Shown here: positions 51,015 through 62,048 of the stretch, in pieces | How the letters are laid out: each line of letters starts with the position of its first letter | How positions within the stretch are numbered: the first letter of the stretch is position 1 | NCBI RefSeq assembly: GCF_033115175.1 | Contig: NC_084829.1 | Coordinates: 16,194,496 to 16,258,495 of the forward strand | Origin: Lepus europaeus | Taxonomy: Eukaryota > Chordata > Mammalia > Lagomorpha > Leporidae | Reading direction: 5' to 3' | Length of the DNA stretch: 64,000 nt | Notes under the pieces: generated by a model | Told to the model about the DNA's origin: nothing | The model's input: only the letters and a program-made list of their open reading frames with translations | Databases searched by the model: none | Translations under genes and position numbers: made by a program

Positions 51015-51395
51015 ATGCCTCCAAAATCTCTTTAGCAGATGTTTTCTGTTAATAAATAATGAAATATTTATATATTATATCTCACCTTATTCCTAAAATA
51101 ATTTAAAGCCATTTAAAATATATTGTCAAGGTACCAGCATTTAAAAACATGCCATAAAGAAAGAATAAGGATGAGAGAAGAAATGACCAGGAATAAAAGT
51201 CAATTAATATATAGCATGATCTATCAAGTGTGGGCCATAGACCGGTTTTAAACATTAGCATGACAACCTTGTTAATTTTATAGCCCATAGTTTCCATGAG
51301 ATGGAAATATATCAAATAATTAAGAGACTTCCTGGAAATCTTGTTGGTAATGGATAGGAATTTGCTTTGGTTTTTGAGTAAATAGAAACTATATA
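51015..51395. other. Intergenic AT-rich stretch
   Basis: Nothing recognised. Confidence 0.4.
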
Positions 51396-51397
51396 TA

Positions 51398-51652
51398 GGC
51401 TGGCGCTGTGACGGAGCAGGTAAAGTCGCTGCCTGTAGTGCTGGCATCCCATATGGGTGTCGGTTCAAGTCTCAGCTGCTCCACTTCTGATCCGGCTCTC
51501 TGCTATGGCCTGGGAAAGCGGTGGAAGATGGCCCAAGTGCCTGGGCCCCTGCACTCACACGGGAGACCTGGAAGAAGCTCCTGGCTCCTGGCTTCGGATT
51601 GGTGCAGCTCCCACCCTTGCGGCCATCTGAGGAGTGAACCAGCAGATGGAAG

Positions 51653-51688
<36 letters not shown>

Positions 51689-51740
51689 CTCTGCCTCTCT
51701 GTAATTCTGCCTTTCAAATAATAAATACATCTTTAAAAAA
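51398..51740 (+). mobile_element. CSINE, full length
   Basis: GGCTGGCGCTGTGACGGAGC head, CATCCCATATGGGTGTCGG, a CT repeat, and AAATAATAAATACATCTTT tail. Confidence 0.9.
51653..51684. repeat. CT dinucleotide repeat inside a CSINE
   Basis: Sixteen CT units. Confidence 0.9.
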
Positions 51741-52049
51741 GAAACTATATAACAAGGGTTTATTCTAAATAATGGGTCTTACAGATTGTTAAGGAAAGAT
51801 GAATACCTCAATAAAAACTTGGCCATTTACCAAGGAAAAAGTACAGAAATTCTTTAAATATGAATGTTGAACCTCACTAACAGTTAAAAATTCTTAACCA
51901 TTATTTTGCCTATTAAAGTGTTTTGTTATTTTCAGTGTTGTCATTTAACCCTAGTATCCTGTGTTGGTCAGGTTTGGCGTATGTAAATTGATTCACATGA
52001 TGAGGACGGGGAGAGGGAGACAGACAAGACTGCGTGTATCAAAAGCCTT

Positions 52050-52230
52050 TAAAACTAGATGAACGTCAATGTAGTGATTCCACTTCTAGTAATGTAAGGA
52101 AATTGTGTTTGGAAGTATCTACAGTAGGCTGTTCTTTACAGCATTGCTCATGAAAATGAAGAAGTAGAAATCTAATGTTTAGCAAAGCTGGTTTGATAAT
52201 GGGATCTCTGCAGTCACTAAAACTTATCCA
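52050..52230 (+). mobile_element. Possible L1/HAL1 LINE relic
   Basis: GTAGTGATTCCACTTCTAGT and TTTACAGCATTGCTCATGAA with AATCTAATGTTTAGC look like the late ORF2 region of an old LINE. Confidence 0.45.
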
Positions 52231-52232
52231 AA

Positions 52233-52480
52233 GGGTGGGTGTTTGGCACAGCAGTTCAAGACACCGCTTGGGATGCCCAAGCCTGGTTCATATTCCAGCT
52301 TCCTGCTATTGTGCACCCTGGAAGGCAGCAGGTGCTAGCTCACGTAGTTAATCTGTGCTACCTATGAGCCCAGATTGATTTCCTGGCTCCTGGCTTCAGC
52401 CTGGCCATTGTGGACATTTGGGGAGTGAACCAGCAGATGAAAGATATTTCTGTCAAATAAATATAGTATATAGAATTTTA
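52233..52480 (+). mobile_element. CSINE, older subtype
   Basis: GGGTGGGTGTTTGGCACAGC and CACCGCTTGGGATGCCC head; the tail is TGTCAAATAAATATAG. Confidence 0.78.
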
Positions 52481-52484
52481 AAGG

Positions 52485-53035
52485 ATATACAAAAGAATAT
52501 TTACTTGGAAAATATGTATATATATAGTACTTTAAAAGCAAAATCATAAGGTATGTACTACACATCACCATTTTTGGAAAAGAAAAATGCATGCCATGGA
52601 GAAGACTAGCTGAATTTGTAAAAATGTTAAAAGTAGTTACTTCTGACCATGATTATGGATAATTTTTATTTTTTATTGTATACAATTCATGTGGACTTTG
52701 CAACTAGGAAAAAATTACAAATAATGAAGAGGTACTTGTGGCTATGTAAGGAACCAGTTCCTTCTTTCCAAAAGGATTATAGCTTAAAAGAAATATGGTA
52801 AATCTCATATCTGAAGGGAGATCGACTTGGAAACTAATGTTCACCACCCTTTTCTCCTTGGCAAAAAAAAGAAAAAAGAAAAAAAAAAGAAAAAAACACG
52901 GGAGTTTATGGAAATCTAAGAGTCTGCTACAACTCAAGTTATATAGACAAAAAACCTAACCTGAGCCAAATCCGTATTTCTAGTCTCTGAAATTCACAGC
53001 CGAAAATACAGCCGTGGACGCAAGTCGAGTTCAAG
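52485..53035. other. Intergenic AT-rich stretch
   Basis: Contains an A-rich stretch with AAAG units at about 52860-52897. No gene recognised. Confidence 0.4.
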
Positions 53036-53039
53036 CACG

Positions 53040-53446
53040 GTGTGTGCCGAGCCCTCCCCGTGCCTACCAGGCACAGTCGCGGCGGCCTCTGGCAGGCCGA
53101 GGTCGCGTCAGCGCCGAGTCCGGCAGTCCAGGGCGGTCGGTCTGGTCGGAGCACCACTTCCTGTCAGGGCCCCATTCAAGCGTGTGACCTCGGGCCTGCA
53201 GGCCTCCTCTCCTTCCGTCCCGAGATCTGGGCGGGCCCCTCTGCAGCTGAAGATCCCAGAGATTTGGGTTCACTTTTATGTATGAACGGCTCTTTCTACT
53301 TCTGTCAAATTTCCCTTTTCGATCCACAGGTGGCTGTCGTCTCTCGCCGTTACCAAGCAACCGTGACATCATCGCGGTGGCCACGTCACAGAAACCTCGC
53401 CCGCAGAGCTCTGTTTTAGCGGAAAATTTCCGCTCTCCGGCAGGGT
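53040..53446 (+). promoter_or_regulatory. CpG-rich upstream flank of the second tRNA-Leu (CAA)
   Basis: About 400 bases rich in CpG lie just upstream of the tRNA gene, ending in a perfect 8-bp-arm inverted repeat AGCGGAAA-A-TTTCCGCT (53418-53434), 12 bases before the gene. CRE-like half sites TGACATCA and CGTCAC occur at about 53362-53390. No TATA box or exon is visible. Confidence 0.5.
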
Positions 53447-53552
53447 GTCAGGATGGCCGAGTGGTCTAAGGCGCCAGACTCAAGCTCCGCTTCCCCGCGC
53501 TGGGGATTCTGGTCTCCGAATGGAGGCGTGGGTTCGAATCCCACTTCTGACA
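53447..53552 (+). tRNA. tRNA-Leu (CAA) with intron, second copy
   Basis: A 106-base type II tRNA gene: 38 bases to the purine after anticodon CAA (53481-53483), a 22-base intron (53485-53506), and a 46-base 3' part. The mature sequence is identical to the gene at 15372-15477. The introns differ at five positions, two of which are compensatory and keep a 4-bp hairpin (CCCC with GGGG here). The terminator is TTTTT at 53559-53563. The acceptor stem GTCAGGA pairs with TTCTGAC, with one G-T. Confidence 0.96.
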
Positions 53553-53564
53553 CATCCATTTTTC

Positions 53565-54520
53565 TCCCGCTTACTTTGAGGAAAAATGTAATTTGAGCGG
53601 TTTACAGAACCACCCATATATTTTAAACTGTTTTCATAAAAATAAAAACCGTCGGCAGGGAAAAAACTCACGCGGAAGCATCGGGATAGTAAGAAGCCGG
53701 GACATTCGGGGCAAAGAGCAGAGACTAACTGGGTTAGCTTGTTAGCATCTCCAAACTATCGTAAATCGCGAAATGTGGGACCCCTTGGTTCCCTGCCGTG
53801 GGGTGCGGAAGAAGCGAGGGGTTCGCGGATAGCTTAGTCGGACTCGAGCCCACGCTTAGAATTGAGTCCACAGGGCGATTTCTACACAAACCTTGCACAG
53901 ACCCTTCACATCCTCTGCATTTTCTAAGTCATCGTCCTAATTTTCAAACATGCCGTTGTAAATTATGCACATTCATACTCTCGTTCATTATGGTTTTGTG
54001 TCCTCAGTTAAAACCGAGTACCTTTAAGTCCTAAATAAAACATGAAAGCTGTAACTTCCTCTTCCAGAGGGAATCACCCGCAACAATTTGTTGTACTTTT
54101 TCTGTGCTTTGTTCCTCTGTATTAACACACACCTCTTTGTAAACGTTTGGTTTATTTACTATAGAAATGCAGTCGCACTACTCCCAAGGTGCTCTGACAT
54201 GCTTTTCACTTATATCCTGTGCTCTTTCCATGGGGAACACTCACCTAACAAAGGGACAGCCATTCTTTTTCCTTACAAAGGGGAAAAAAAATCATTCTTC
54301 AGGGTAAATACTATTGCGTTTAATCACCTTGTGCTACTAAACATTCAAGGTATTTCAAATTATTCATCCAACCTACCTTTCCATTTTTTTTCATAACATG
54401 TATTTTCCATTAAATTTTTAAAGGCCCCTCTGATATGGGAGGTGGGAGTTGCAAGCGGTGGCTTGGCTCACCGTTCCAGGATGCCCACTTTAGGCACTCT
54501 TTTTGTAAAATTTTACACTG
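53565..54520. other. Intergenic stretch without recognisable gene
   Basis: No repeat or gene confidently recognised. Confidence 0.4.
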
Positions 54521-54524
54521 ATTT

Positions 54525-54680
54525 TATTTTATTTATTTGAAAGGCAGAGAGACAGAGATCAGTCTTCCATCTGCTGGTTTACTCTCCAAATGCCCTTAAA
54601 ATAGGGGTTGGATTGGCCTTGAAGCCAGGAGCCTAGAACTTAATCTGGGTTTCCATATGAGTGACAGGGATCCCGAATGG
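54525..54680 (-). mobile_element. CSINE fragment
   Basis: TTTTATTTATTTGAAAGGCA start, CCATCTGCTGGTTTACTCTC, then GAAGCCAGGAGCCTAGAACT. It stops near GTGACAGGGATCC. Confidence 0.78.
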
Positions 54681-54734
54681 ATTTTTTTTTTTTGCATCAA
54701 AATAAACCCTTAATTTTTCTATGAACTTTTTGAA

Positions 54735-54960
54735 GTACCCTTGTACAAATACATGTTCATTTAGCAAATATTGTTTATTCAGCAAACACATGGTATTTGC
54801 TATATAGTTAATGACAAAAACAGGCAAAAAAATCTATACTCATGCAGATTATATTCTTGAGGAAGTAAACAAAATAATAAGATGATACCATCTATTAAAG
54901 ATGAATGCTAAGGAAAAATAGGGAACATGAATGTGCAATGTTACAGGGGTGAGGACATGA
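54735..54960 (-). mobile_element. L2-type relic
   Basis: TTCATTTAGCAAATATTGTT, AATGACAAAAACAGGCAAAA and CATGCAGATTATATTCTTGA follow L2 in reverse. Confidence 0.5.
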
Positions 54961-55072
54961 GGGTATGGATTACTTTGTAGAACAATCTCATAAAGTAGAT
55001 TGGGAGATATTTTTTAAGACCTATTTTACTGATAGGTTTACTAAATTTAGGTGTTTTCTATATGAAAATTTG

Positions 55073-55402
55073 CTGGGACGGGTATTGTGGTGTATACGTT
55101 AAGCCGCCACCTGCATCACCATCCCTTCCCTCAACCCATCTTTTGGGTGTCAGTCTCTGCTGCTCTGCTTCCGGTCCAACTCCCTGCTCATGTGCCTGGG
55201 AGAGAAGTGGAAGATAGTCCAAGTCCTTGGGCCCTTGAACCCTTGTGGGGACCTGGATGAAGCTCTTGGCTCCTGGCTTTGGCCTGGTCCAGACCCAGCC
55301 ATTGCAGCCATTTTGGGGAGTGAACCAGTGGATGGGAAGTCTCTATCTTTTCCTCCCTCTGTAACTCTGCCTTTCACATGAAAAAATAAATCTTCAAAAA
55401 AA
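55073..55402 (+). mobile_element. CSINE
   Basis: GGGACGGGTATTGTGGTGTA head and CTTTCACATGAAAAAATAAATCTTC tail. Confidence 0.87.
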
Positions 55403-55404
55403 TG

Positions 55405-55695
55405 TTGGCTTATTTCATGAATATCGTTAATGCTATATATTTTAGGCATGTGAATAATACGTGATAGAAAAAAATTCAGTTTATTTTTCCTCTCCTTCAA
55501 CTATTTTTCATGAAGGACAATTTCTGGAAGAACGGCCACTCTCCATCAGCTATTTCTGAATCTTTTTTTAAGAGACTGTAGTGGTTATTTATGAGAGCAT
55601 TGGACGTTAAAGCTGGACACAGGCTCAAGGCAGCAGAGAATTGGATGAAACTGTCTTAATGACCCACTTTTCATTCTTTTTGATTAATCTAAAAT
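55405..55695. other. Intergenic stretch
   Basis: Nothing recognised. Confidence 0.4.
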
Positions 55696-55699
55696 CATA

Positions 55700-55925
55700 T
55701 ATAACATGTGGTCTTTTAAGATGGGGTTTCTTCATTTATCATTGTTCTCATGTCCATCCATATTGTACCGTGAAATAGTACTTCATTCTTCTTATAGCTA
55801 ATATTTTATTTATTCATTTCTCAATATATGGATATCTGAATTTCTGAATTGTTCATACTTTCTGGCAATTAGGAATAACACCACTAGGAACAATGCTTCC
55901 AATTTTTCTTCTCTGATTCTTCTCT
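55700..55925 (-). mobile_element. Old L1 LINE fragment
   Basis: TGTCCATCCATATTGTACCG, GAAATAGTACTTCATTCTTC, ATTTATTCATTTCTCAATAT and GCAATTAGGAATAACACC are reverse L1 late-ORF2 phrases. Confidence 0.6.
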
Positions 55926-55929
55926 GAAT

Positions 55930-56022
55930 GAAAAATGGCCATTTATGAAGTGAACAAGAAGATGAAATATCTCTCTGTATCTCTGCCTTTCAAATAAAGA
56001 GATGAAATCTTTGAAAAAAAAA
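55930..56022 (+). mobile_element. CSINE 3' fragment
   Basis: GGCCATTTATGAAGTGAACA, ATCTCTCTGTATCTCTGCC and TTTCAAATAAAGAGATGAAA. Only the end of the element is present. Confidence 0.7.
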
Positions 56023-56039
56023 AAGCATAAAAAGATTGC

Positions 56040-56240
56040 TCATTGCCTGGACTTTGGAGGAAAATGGGAAAAAGAGAATTAACTACGAAGCACATTTTTC
56101 TTGGGTGATGATAATTTTCTAAAATTGATAGCTGGTTTTACACCTGTGAATATACTAAAAATCATGAATTATATGTTTTAAGTGGGTGAAATTTATGATA
56201 TGTGAATTATATTTCAATAAAGCTGATAAAAATTTAGTGG
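56040..56240 (+). mobile_element. Old L1 LINE 3' end
   Basis: TTTCTAAAATTGATAGCTGG, GTGAATATACTAAAAATCAT, TAAGTGGGTGAAATTTATG and GTGAATTATATTTCAATAAA match the 3' UTR end of old L1 families. Confidence 0.75.
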
Positions 56241-56392
56241 TTAAATGAAATCTCTTATTTGGTCAGTGTACAGTTTTTCTGTCAGTTGTGACAAAACTTC
56301 TTTTAGAATTTAGATTTTTGCCTGTTAGATTTTCATTTTTTTTCTAAGACCAAAACCTTTCACTAGTAATGCCACAGCGCTGGCCCTGGTAA

Positions 56393-56690
56393 CTTGCTTT
56401 TTAAAAATGTTTTATGTTAATTTTATGTGAAAGATAGAGAGGAACACAGAACCTTAATCCAATGGTTCACCCGACAAACGCCCACAGCAGCTGATGCTGT
56501 TCAGGTGGAAGCCAGGAGCCAGGCATTTTCTGAGTCTCCCATGTGGCGGTTGGGACCCAATTATTTAAGCCATCATCTGCTGCCTTCCAGGGTGTACATT
56601 AACAGGATACTGGATTTGGAAGTCTAGCCCCCACTTGAACCCATGCACTCCATTCTAAGTGGCATCACAGCTGCACTTGCCCCAGTTTAC
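56393..56690 (-). mobile_element. CSINE, old
   Basis: TTTTATGTTAATTTTATGTG start, GGTTCACCCGACAAACGCCC, and CATCTGCTGCCTTCCAGGG. The phrase GCCACAGCGCTGGCCC just before it (56371) is the head end of another, lost copy. Confidence 0.7.
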
Positions 56691-56909
56691 CTAGTTTGTT
56701 TTTTTTTTTTTTCCATTGGGTAGATCTTATTTAAAAATCAGAACGATGATTAAATCTTATAGCAGAGGACAAAGAGCTATTTCTGCACTAAAGATTATTT
56801 TAATGAGTAGTATTGAGTATTGTCATAGTCCAATTGAGAAATAATTACTTTCTTTGGTTTTACCAAAGTATATGACTTATAGTCTTTAAGATAAAGGTTT
56901 CCAATATTG

Positions 56910-57145
56910 GCTCCAGCTCTCTGCTATGGCCTGGGAAAGCAGTAGAGATGGCCCAAGTCCTTGGGCCCCTGCCTCCACATAGGAGACCCGAAGAAGCTCC
57001 TGGTTCCTGGCTTCGGATCAGCACAGCTCCAGTTGTTGCGGCCATTTGGGGAGTGATCCAGCAGATGGACGACTTCTCTCTCTGCTTCTGACTCTCTGTA
57101 ACCCTACCCTTCAAATAAATAATTAAATAAATATATATATTTTTA
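56910..57145 (+). mobile_element. CSINE, head lost
   Basis: GCTCCAGCTCTCTGCTATGG to CAAATAAATAATTAAATAAAT. It is 5'-truncated. Confidence 0.87.
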
Positions 57146-57149
57146 ATTC

Positions 57150-57505
57150 CAGATTATACTAACTTTAGAAAGTTATATAGAATAATTGAAGGAATGGGTA
57201 GTAGCAGCATCATAGGCTGGTTTAAAAATTATCAAACTATCCCCTACCAGGGCTTTAGGCTTGGGTTATAATTAGTCATTTTTTTCTCAACATCTCAAAG
57301 TAATATGTTTATTTAATTCATAAGTGCTGTTCATTTTTGACTAGTAATAAAAGTTAAATTTTCTTTAGAATGTGACCAAAAACCATAAACATAACTACTA
57401 ACTAAAATAGTTTCATTTCAAAATTTCTTTTTTCATGCCAGTTTTCTTAAGTTTTCTATGACCTTAATTGGTTTCCATCCTGAAGCCAATTAAGGTCATA
57501 CTCTC
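57150..57505. other. Intergenic AT-rich stretch
   Basis: A short inverted pair, GACCTTAATTGG (57461) with CCAATTAAGGTC (57487), flanks the left edge of the next SINE. Nothing else. Confidence 0.4.
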
Positions 57506-57507
57506 AG

Positions 57508-57800
57508 GGCTTGCATTATGCTACAGTACATTAGGCTGCTTCCTGCGAGGTTGGCATCCCAGAGAAGAGCACTGGTTCCAGTTCTGGCTGCTCTGCTTCC
57601 AGGTCAGCTCCTTGCTAATGTACTTGGGAAATCAGTGGAAGAAGACCCAAATACCTGGGCCCCTTTCACCTATGTGGGAGACACGGAAGGAGTTCCAGGA
57701 TCCTGGCTTTAGACTGGTCCATCCCCGTTAATTGTGGCCATTTGGGGAGTGAGCCAGCAGATGGAATATCTGTCACTCTGCCTTTCAAATAAATAATAAA
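57508..57800 (+). mobile_element. CSINE
   Basis: GGGCTTGCATTATGCTACAG head and CTTTCAAATAAATAATAAAG tail. Confidence 0.85.
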
Positions 57801-57811
57801 GGTTATACTCT

Positions 57812-58095
57812 CAAGACCAGTGCTGTGGCATAGAGGGTTAAGCCAACACCTGCAATGCCAGCACCCCATATGGGTGCTGGTTGGAGACCCAACTCCCTGC
57901 TAATTGCCTTGGAAAAGCAGCAGAAAATGGTCCAAGTGCTGGGGTCCCTGCACCCAGGTGGGAGACTCAAAGGAAGCTCCTGGTTCCTGGCTTCAGCCTG
58001 GCCCAGCCCTGACTGGTGCAGCCATCTAGGGAGTAAAGCAGCAGATTAAAGATCTCTCTCTGTAGCTCTTTCAAATAAACAAATGAATCTCTACA
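57812..58095 (+). mobile_element. CSINE, directly following another
   Basis: GACCAGTGCTGTGGCATAGA head, CACCCCATATGGGTGC, and CTTTCAAATAAACAAATGAAT tail. Confidence 0.87.
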
Positions 58096-58099
58096 AACA

Positions 58100-58165
58100 A
58101 AATCCACAATCTTATAGCTATTATTTTCCTCATTTTACAGATGAATTACGCTAAAATTTCCATAC
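58100..58165 (-). mobile_element. MIR-type relic
   Basis: ATTATTTTCCTCATTTTACA followed by GATGAATTACGC is the MIR core in reverse. A short remnant. Confidence 0.5.
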
Positions 58166-58169
58166 TGAT

Positions 58170-58585
58170 GGTGATGAAGGAATACGTAATTCTTCATTCC
58201 CTGGTCTGCCTCTTTAAGCCATCGCAGGATAAGGAGCTTTCCTTGCTTGGACAATCTCTCCTCCAGAATGCTGTCCACTTCCGGAAGGCCCAGTCTCCTG
58301 CCATACGGTGACTGTTCCTCGCCACCACCAGAGAATTAGGCAGGCTGCCCGCCATAAAGGGCAGGGGCCATTAGGTGCGGCTGAGCTGGCTTGCACAGGC
58401 TTTTTGTGAGCTTTTCAGACTTGGAGTTTGTTCTCAGTCATGTAATCAGGATGTCATCAGGATGACGAAAGCAGAAATCTCTGATCTTCTGAACACACAT
58501 ATACATTTCATGAGACGATGTCTAGGAGGACACTGCTTCCTTCCAGTTTTAGAATTGTACATACTGGGCTGGAAGAATTATTGGC
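58170..58585. other. Intergenic stretch
   Basis: Nothing recognised. Confidence 0.4.
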
Positions 58586-58601
58586 TTGACCAAATGGGGA
58601 T

Positions 58602-58949
58602 TTTATTTATTTATTTATTTATTTATTTATTTTTTGACAGGCAGAGTGGATAGTGAGAGAGAGACAGAGAGAAAGGTCTTCCTTTTTGCCGTTGGTTCAC
58701 CCTCCAATGGCCGCTGCGGCCGGCACATCGTGCTGATCCGAAGCCAGGAGCCAGGTGCTTCTCCTGGTCTCCCATGGGGTGCAGGGCCCAAGGACTTGGG
58801 CCATCCTCCACTGCCTTCCCAGGCCATAGCAGAGAGCTGGCCTGGAAGAGGGGCAACCGGGATAGAATCTGGCGCCCCGACCAGGACTAGAACCTGGTGT
58901 GCTGGTGCCGCAAGGCGGAGGATTAGCCTGTTAAGGCATGGCGCCGGCT
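58602..58949 (-). mobile_element. CSINE2, full length, with target duplication
   Basis: Flanked by CCAAATGGGGAT (58590-58601 and 58950-58961). It begins with an ATTT repeat in its tail (58604-58633) and ends GGCATGGCGCCGGCT. Well preserved, so a fairly young insertion. Confidence 0.94.
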
Positions 58950-59183
58950 CCAAATGGGGATATTTTTAAGTTAAGCTTTTAAATATATAAAAAGTAAATC
59001 AATTTTTAGATGCAATGTACTTGTTGATGAAATTATTCTATTCTATATAATAGTATGATACAGTGTTAAATTTCTCAAATTTCATTAGTCTGTGAAATAC
59101 ACTCAGTATATTGTTCTGAGCTTATTCATGAAATGGCCTTTCTTTACTTACTTTGGAAATGAACTAATGTATGCTCTTTTTTT

Positions 59184-59496
59184 GAAAATTTTTTTATTTA
59201 TTTGAAAGAGTTACAGAGAGGCAAAGGCATAGACAGAGAGAGAGGTCTTCCATCTGCTGGTTCACTCTCCAGATGGCCACAACTGCTGGAGTTGGGCCCA
59301 TCCAAAGCCAGGAGCCAGGGGCTTTTTCTGCATGAGGGTGCAGGGGCCTTAACACTTGGACCATCTTCTGCTGCTTTTCCAGGCCATAGCAGGGAGCTGG
59401 ATTGGAAGTGGAATAGCCAGGACTCAAACTGGCGCCCATATGGAATGCAGGCACTGCAGATGGTGGCTTTAACCCACTACACCACAATGCCAGCCC
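59184..59496 (-). mobile_element. CSINE, full length
   Basis: GAAAATTTTTTTATTTATTT start and CACTACACCACAATGCCAG end. Confidence 0.9.
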
Positions 59497-59532
59497 TGTG
59501 CTCTTCTTTAATTTTCTTTTATTGGCAGTTTA

Positions 59533-59752
59533 TATTTTTTAAAGATTTATTTATTTATTTGAAGGGCAAAATTCCAGAGACAGAGGTAGAGAGAGATTTT
59601 CTGTCCACAGTCTACTCCCCAAAAGGCTGCAGTGGCCTTGAACATTATCCAGGTCTCCCATGTGGAGGCAGTGGCCCAAGTATTTGGGCCATCCTCCTGG
59701 TGCTCATATGGGATGCCAGCAGCTTAACCCACTGTGCCACAACACTGGCCCC
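59533..59752 (-). mobile_element. CSINE with internal deletions
   Basis: TTTTAAAGATTTATTTATTT start, CAGTCTACTCCCCAAAAGG, and GCCACAACACTGGCCCCC end. Confidence 0.83.
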
Positions 59753-59761
59753 CTTTTATTG

Positions 59762-60085
59762 GCAGTTAAAAATTAATTTGAAAGGTGGAGAGAGGTGAGG
59801 GAGAGGGAGAGGGAGAGACAGGTCTTTCATATCATGTGCCCATAACAAGTACCCAAGTGTTCACAATAGCTTGGGCCAGAACAGCCTGAAAGCAGCTGTC
59901 AGGAATTCAACCCAGATGTCTCATGTGGGCAGGAAAGACCTAACTACTTGAGCCATCACCTACTGCCTCCCTGGGTATACATAGAAGAAAGCTGGAATTG
60001 GAAGCAGAGCCATGATTCACACCTGGGTGCTCTAATACTGTGTTCAAGCAAAATCTTAACTACTGTGCTCAATAGCCACCCTTTA
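59762..60085 (-). mobile_element. CSINE, old and diverged
   Basis: AAAATTAATTTGAAAGGTGG start, a GGGAGA block, AACAGCCTGAAAGCAGCTG, and a CTACTGTGCTCAATAGCC end. Confidence 0.7.
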
Positions 60086-60107
60086 TGCTATCCATATATT
60101 GTTTATT

Positions 60108-60405
60108 GATAAGATTTATTTTATTTATTTGACAGACAGAGTGACAGAGAGAGGGAGAGAGAGAGATCTTCCATCTGCTGGTTCACTCCCCAAATGGCCT
60201 CCATGGCCTGGGCTGGGTCAGGCTGCAGTCAGGAGCCTGGTACTCCACCTAGGTGTCCCACGTGTGTGGTAGGAACCCAAGTACTTGGGCCATCTTTTGC
60301 TGCTTCCCAGGGTGCATTAGCATGGAAGTGGATCAGAAGTGGAGCAACCAGGATTTGAATGGGATGCTCGTGTTGTGCTTAACACACTGCACCAAATGAT
60401 GGCCC
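60108..60405 (-). mobile_element. CSINE
   Basis: AAGATTTATTTTATTTATTT start, CCATCTGCTGGTTCACTCCC, and CACCAAATGATGGCCC end. Confidence 0.87.
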
Positions 60406-60429
60406 TTGTATGCTCTTCTTTTAAAAGGA

Positions 60430-61870
60430 AACTCTGAAATGAGAAATAGGAATTGACCTTCTCAAAAGAGATTCAGTTTTTAATTAAAATGAAATGATGG
60501 GAGATGGAGCAAAATGATGTCTGATATTTCACTGATCATCTCCTGACAGAGACACCAATTTGAAGTCATTCACATACCAGTTTACAGAGCAGAGGAATCT
60601 GAGTAAGAGACTGTGTACCAGTAGGAAAGCATGCCAACAAAAAAGATGCCTTGAAGAAAAGGAGGAAAGAGCTGCCCACATCATCTATGCCCCCACTCCA
60701 GGAAGTCGGGGGAGAGACACCTTGCACTTGGGAAAGGAATAAGTAATTAAGTGCAACTGTTAAACTTGAACCCAGTCCCAGGCCTGCTATAGTGAAACCC
60801 AGTGCTGGGCAGAGCCCCAGAGTCCCTAACACCAGGCCAGTACCTGCCAGCTGAACCTCTGGAAAACCTTAGCCAGATGACCAAGGGACTGCCTCTGCCC
60901 CCCATTTCCCAACTTTGGATGGCATAGCTCAGAGAAAGACTCCACTTTCCGCTGAGTGGGGCAGTACAGTGAGTACTGAGATAGACATTGCGGTATACAG
61001 AGATGCACAATGATATTATAAAGAAGGGAATGAAGTACACCTCATGGGCCATTCTGTCTCAAGATCAAGGCTGAACCAAGAGGGACTTTGCTTGATGAGG
61101 CCCTGCACAGTCCTACTCGTGACACAGACACCTGAGGCAGTAGACTGTTACAGAACCTTGTGGCCTTCAAGAAAGAGCCGAGTCCTCACTGTGCCCTCCT
61201 CTACATAAGCTCTTCCTGCAAAGAGTTATTTTAAGTTCCTGCCTACTTGGAATCCAGGAGGCTCTTCCCACCCTATTGTAGCCCCTGGAAAGCCCACCCT
61301 ACGTGTCTTAGTCTGCAAACGCACCCAGAAAACATTTGGGCAGATCCAACCTGCTCACTGTCCCTGAAGCAGTTAGGTGGCACAATCTACATACTATTGG
61401 CCACAGAGAGTAAGCAAGCATCCCTATCTACACTCCTGCTGCCCTAGAAACACCCACTTGATCTACCCACATATCCATGGTCCCAAAAAAGCACCAGGCA
61501 GTCAGCCCTGAGCAGATCAGCCCACAGAAATGGCTGAGCTTCCTTTTCTGATTGGCTTTACCTGCTACGGCAACCAGAAAGCTACTGGGTAACCCTGCTC
61601 ACCTTCCTGTGTCCTGAAGAATCAGTTGAGTAGGCCCACTGAGGCCCTGAAAAGCAGCAGCTCGGTCCTCCTCACTCACCGTCTCAGGAAGCAGCTGGGA
61701 AGACAGCACTGATCAGGTCAGCCCCAGCAGGCACCATGAAGTTACCCATGCAGTCCTCAGACATTGGCAGGTACCCAGTATGGTTGCAGTGATATGGTCT
61801 GGCTTCCAAGCAGCCCTGACATTGACAGATGCCCCATACTGCTACTGGTGCCCATCCACATGGGTCCACT
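60430..61870 (+). mobile_element. Probable L1 LINE 5' UTR remnant
   Basis: The low-complexity CCA/CTG-rich text resembles mammalian L1 5' UTRs: GATGGAGCAAAATGATGTCTG at the start, an AGAGCCCCAGAGTCCC stretch, and TTGGATGGCATAGCTCAGAG. No ORF1 was identified. Confidence is limited because 5' UTRs evolve quickly. Confidence 0.4.
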
Positions 61871-61875
61871 TAGAG

Positions 61876-62030
61876 GAGACTGGGAAGAAGCACCTGGCTC
61901 CTGCCTTCGGATCAGCGCGGTGCGCCAGCCGCAGCGGCCATTGGAGGGTGAACCAACGGTAAAGGAAGACCTTTCTCTCTGTCTCTCTCTCTCTCTCTCA
62001 CTGTCCACTCTGCCTGTCAAAAAACAAACA
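61876..62030 (+). mobile_element. CSINE2, 3' half only
   Basis: GAAGCACCTGGCTCCTGCCT to CTGCCTGTCAAAAAAC. 5'-truncated. Confidence 0.85.
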
Positions 62031-62048
62031 AACAAAAACCCACATGAG

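Noticed and set aside
60560-60742. 60-codon frame in the right-hand region as a small gene
   Set aside because: It lies in sequence that looks like an L1 5' UTR and has no recognisable domain.
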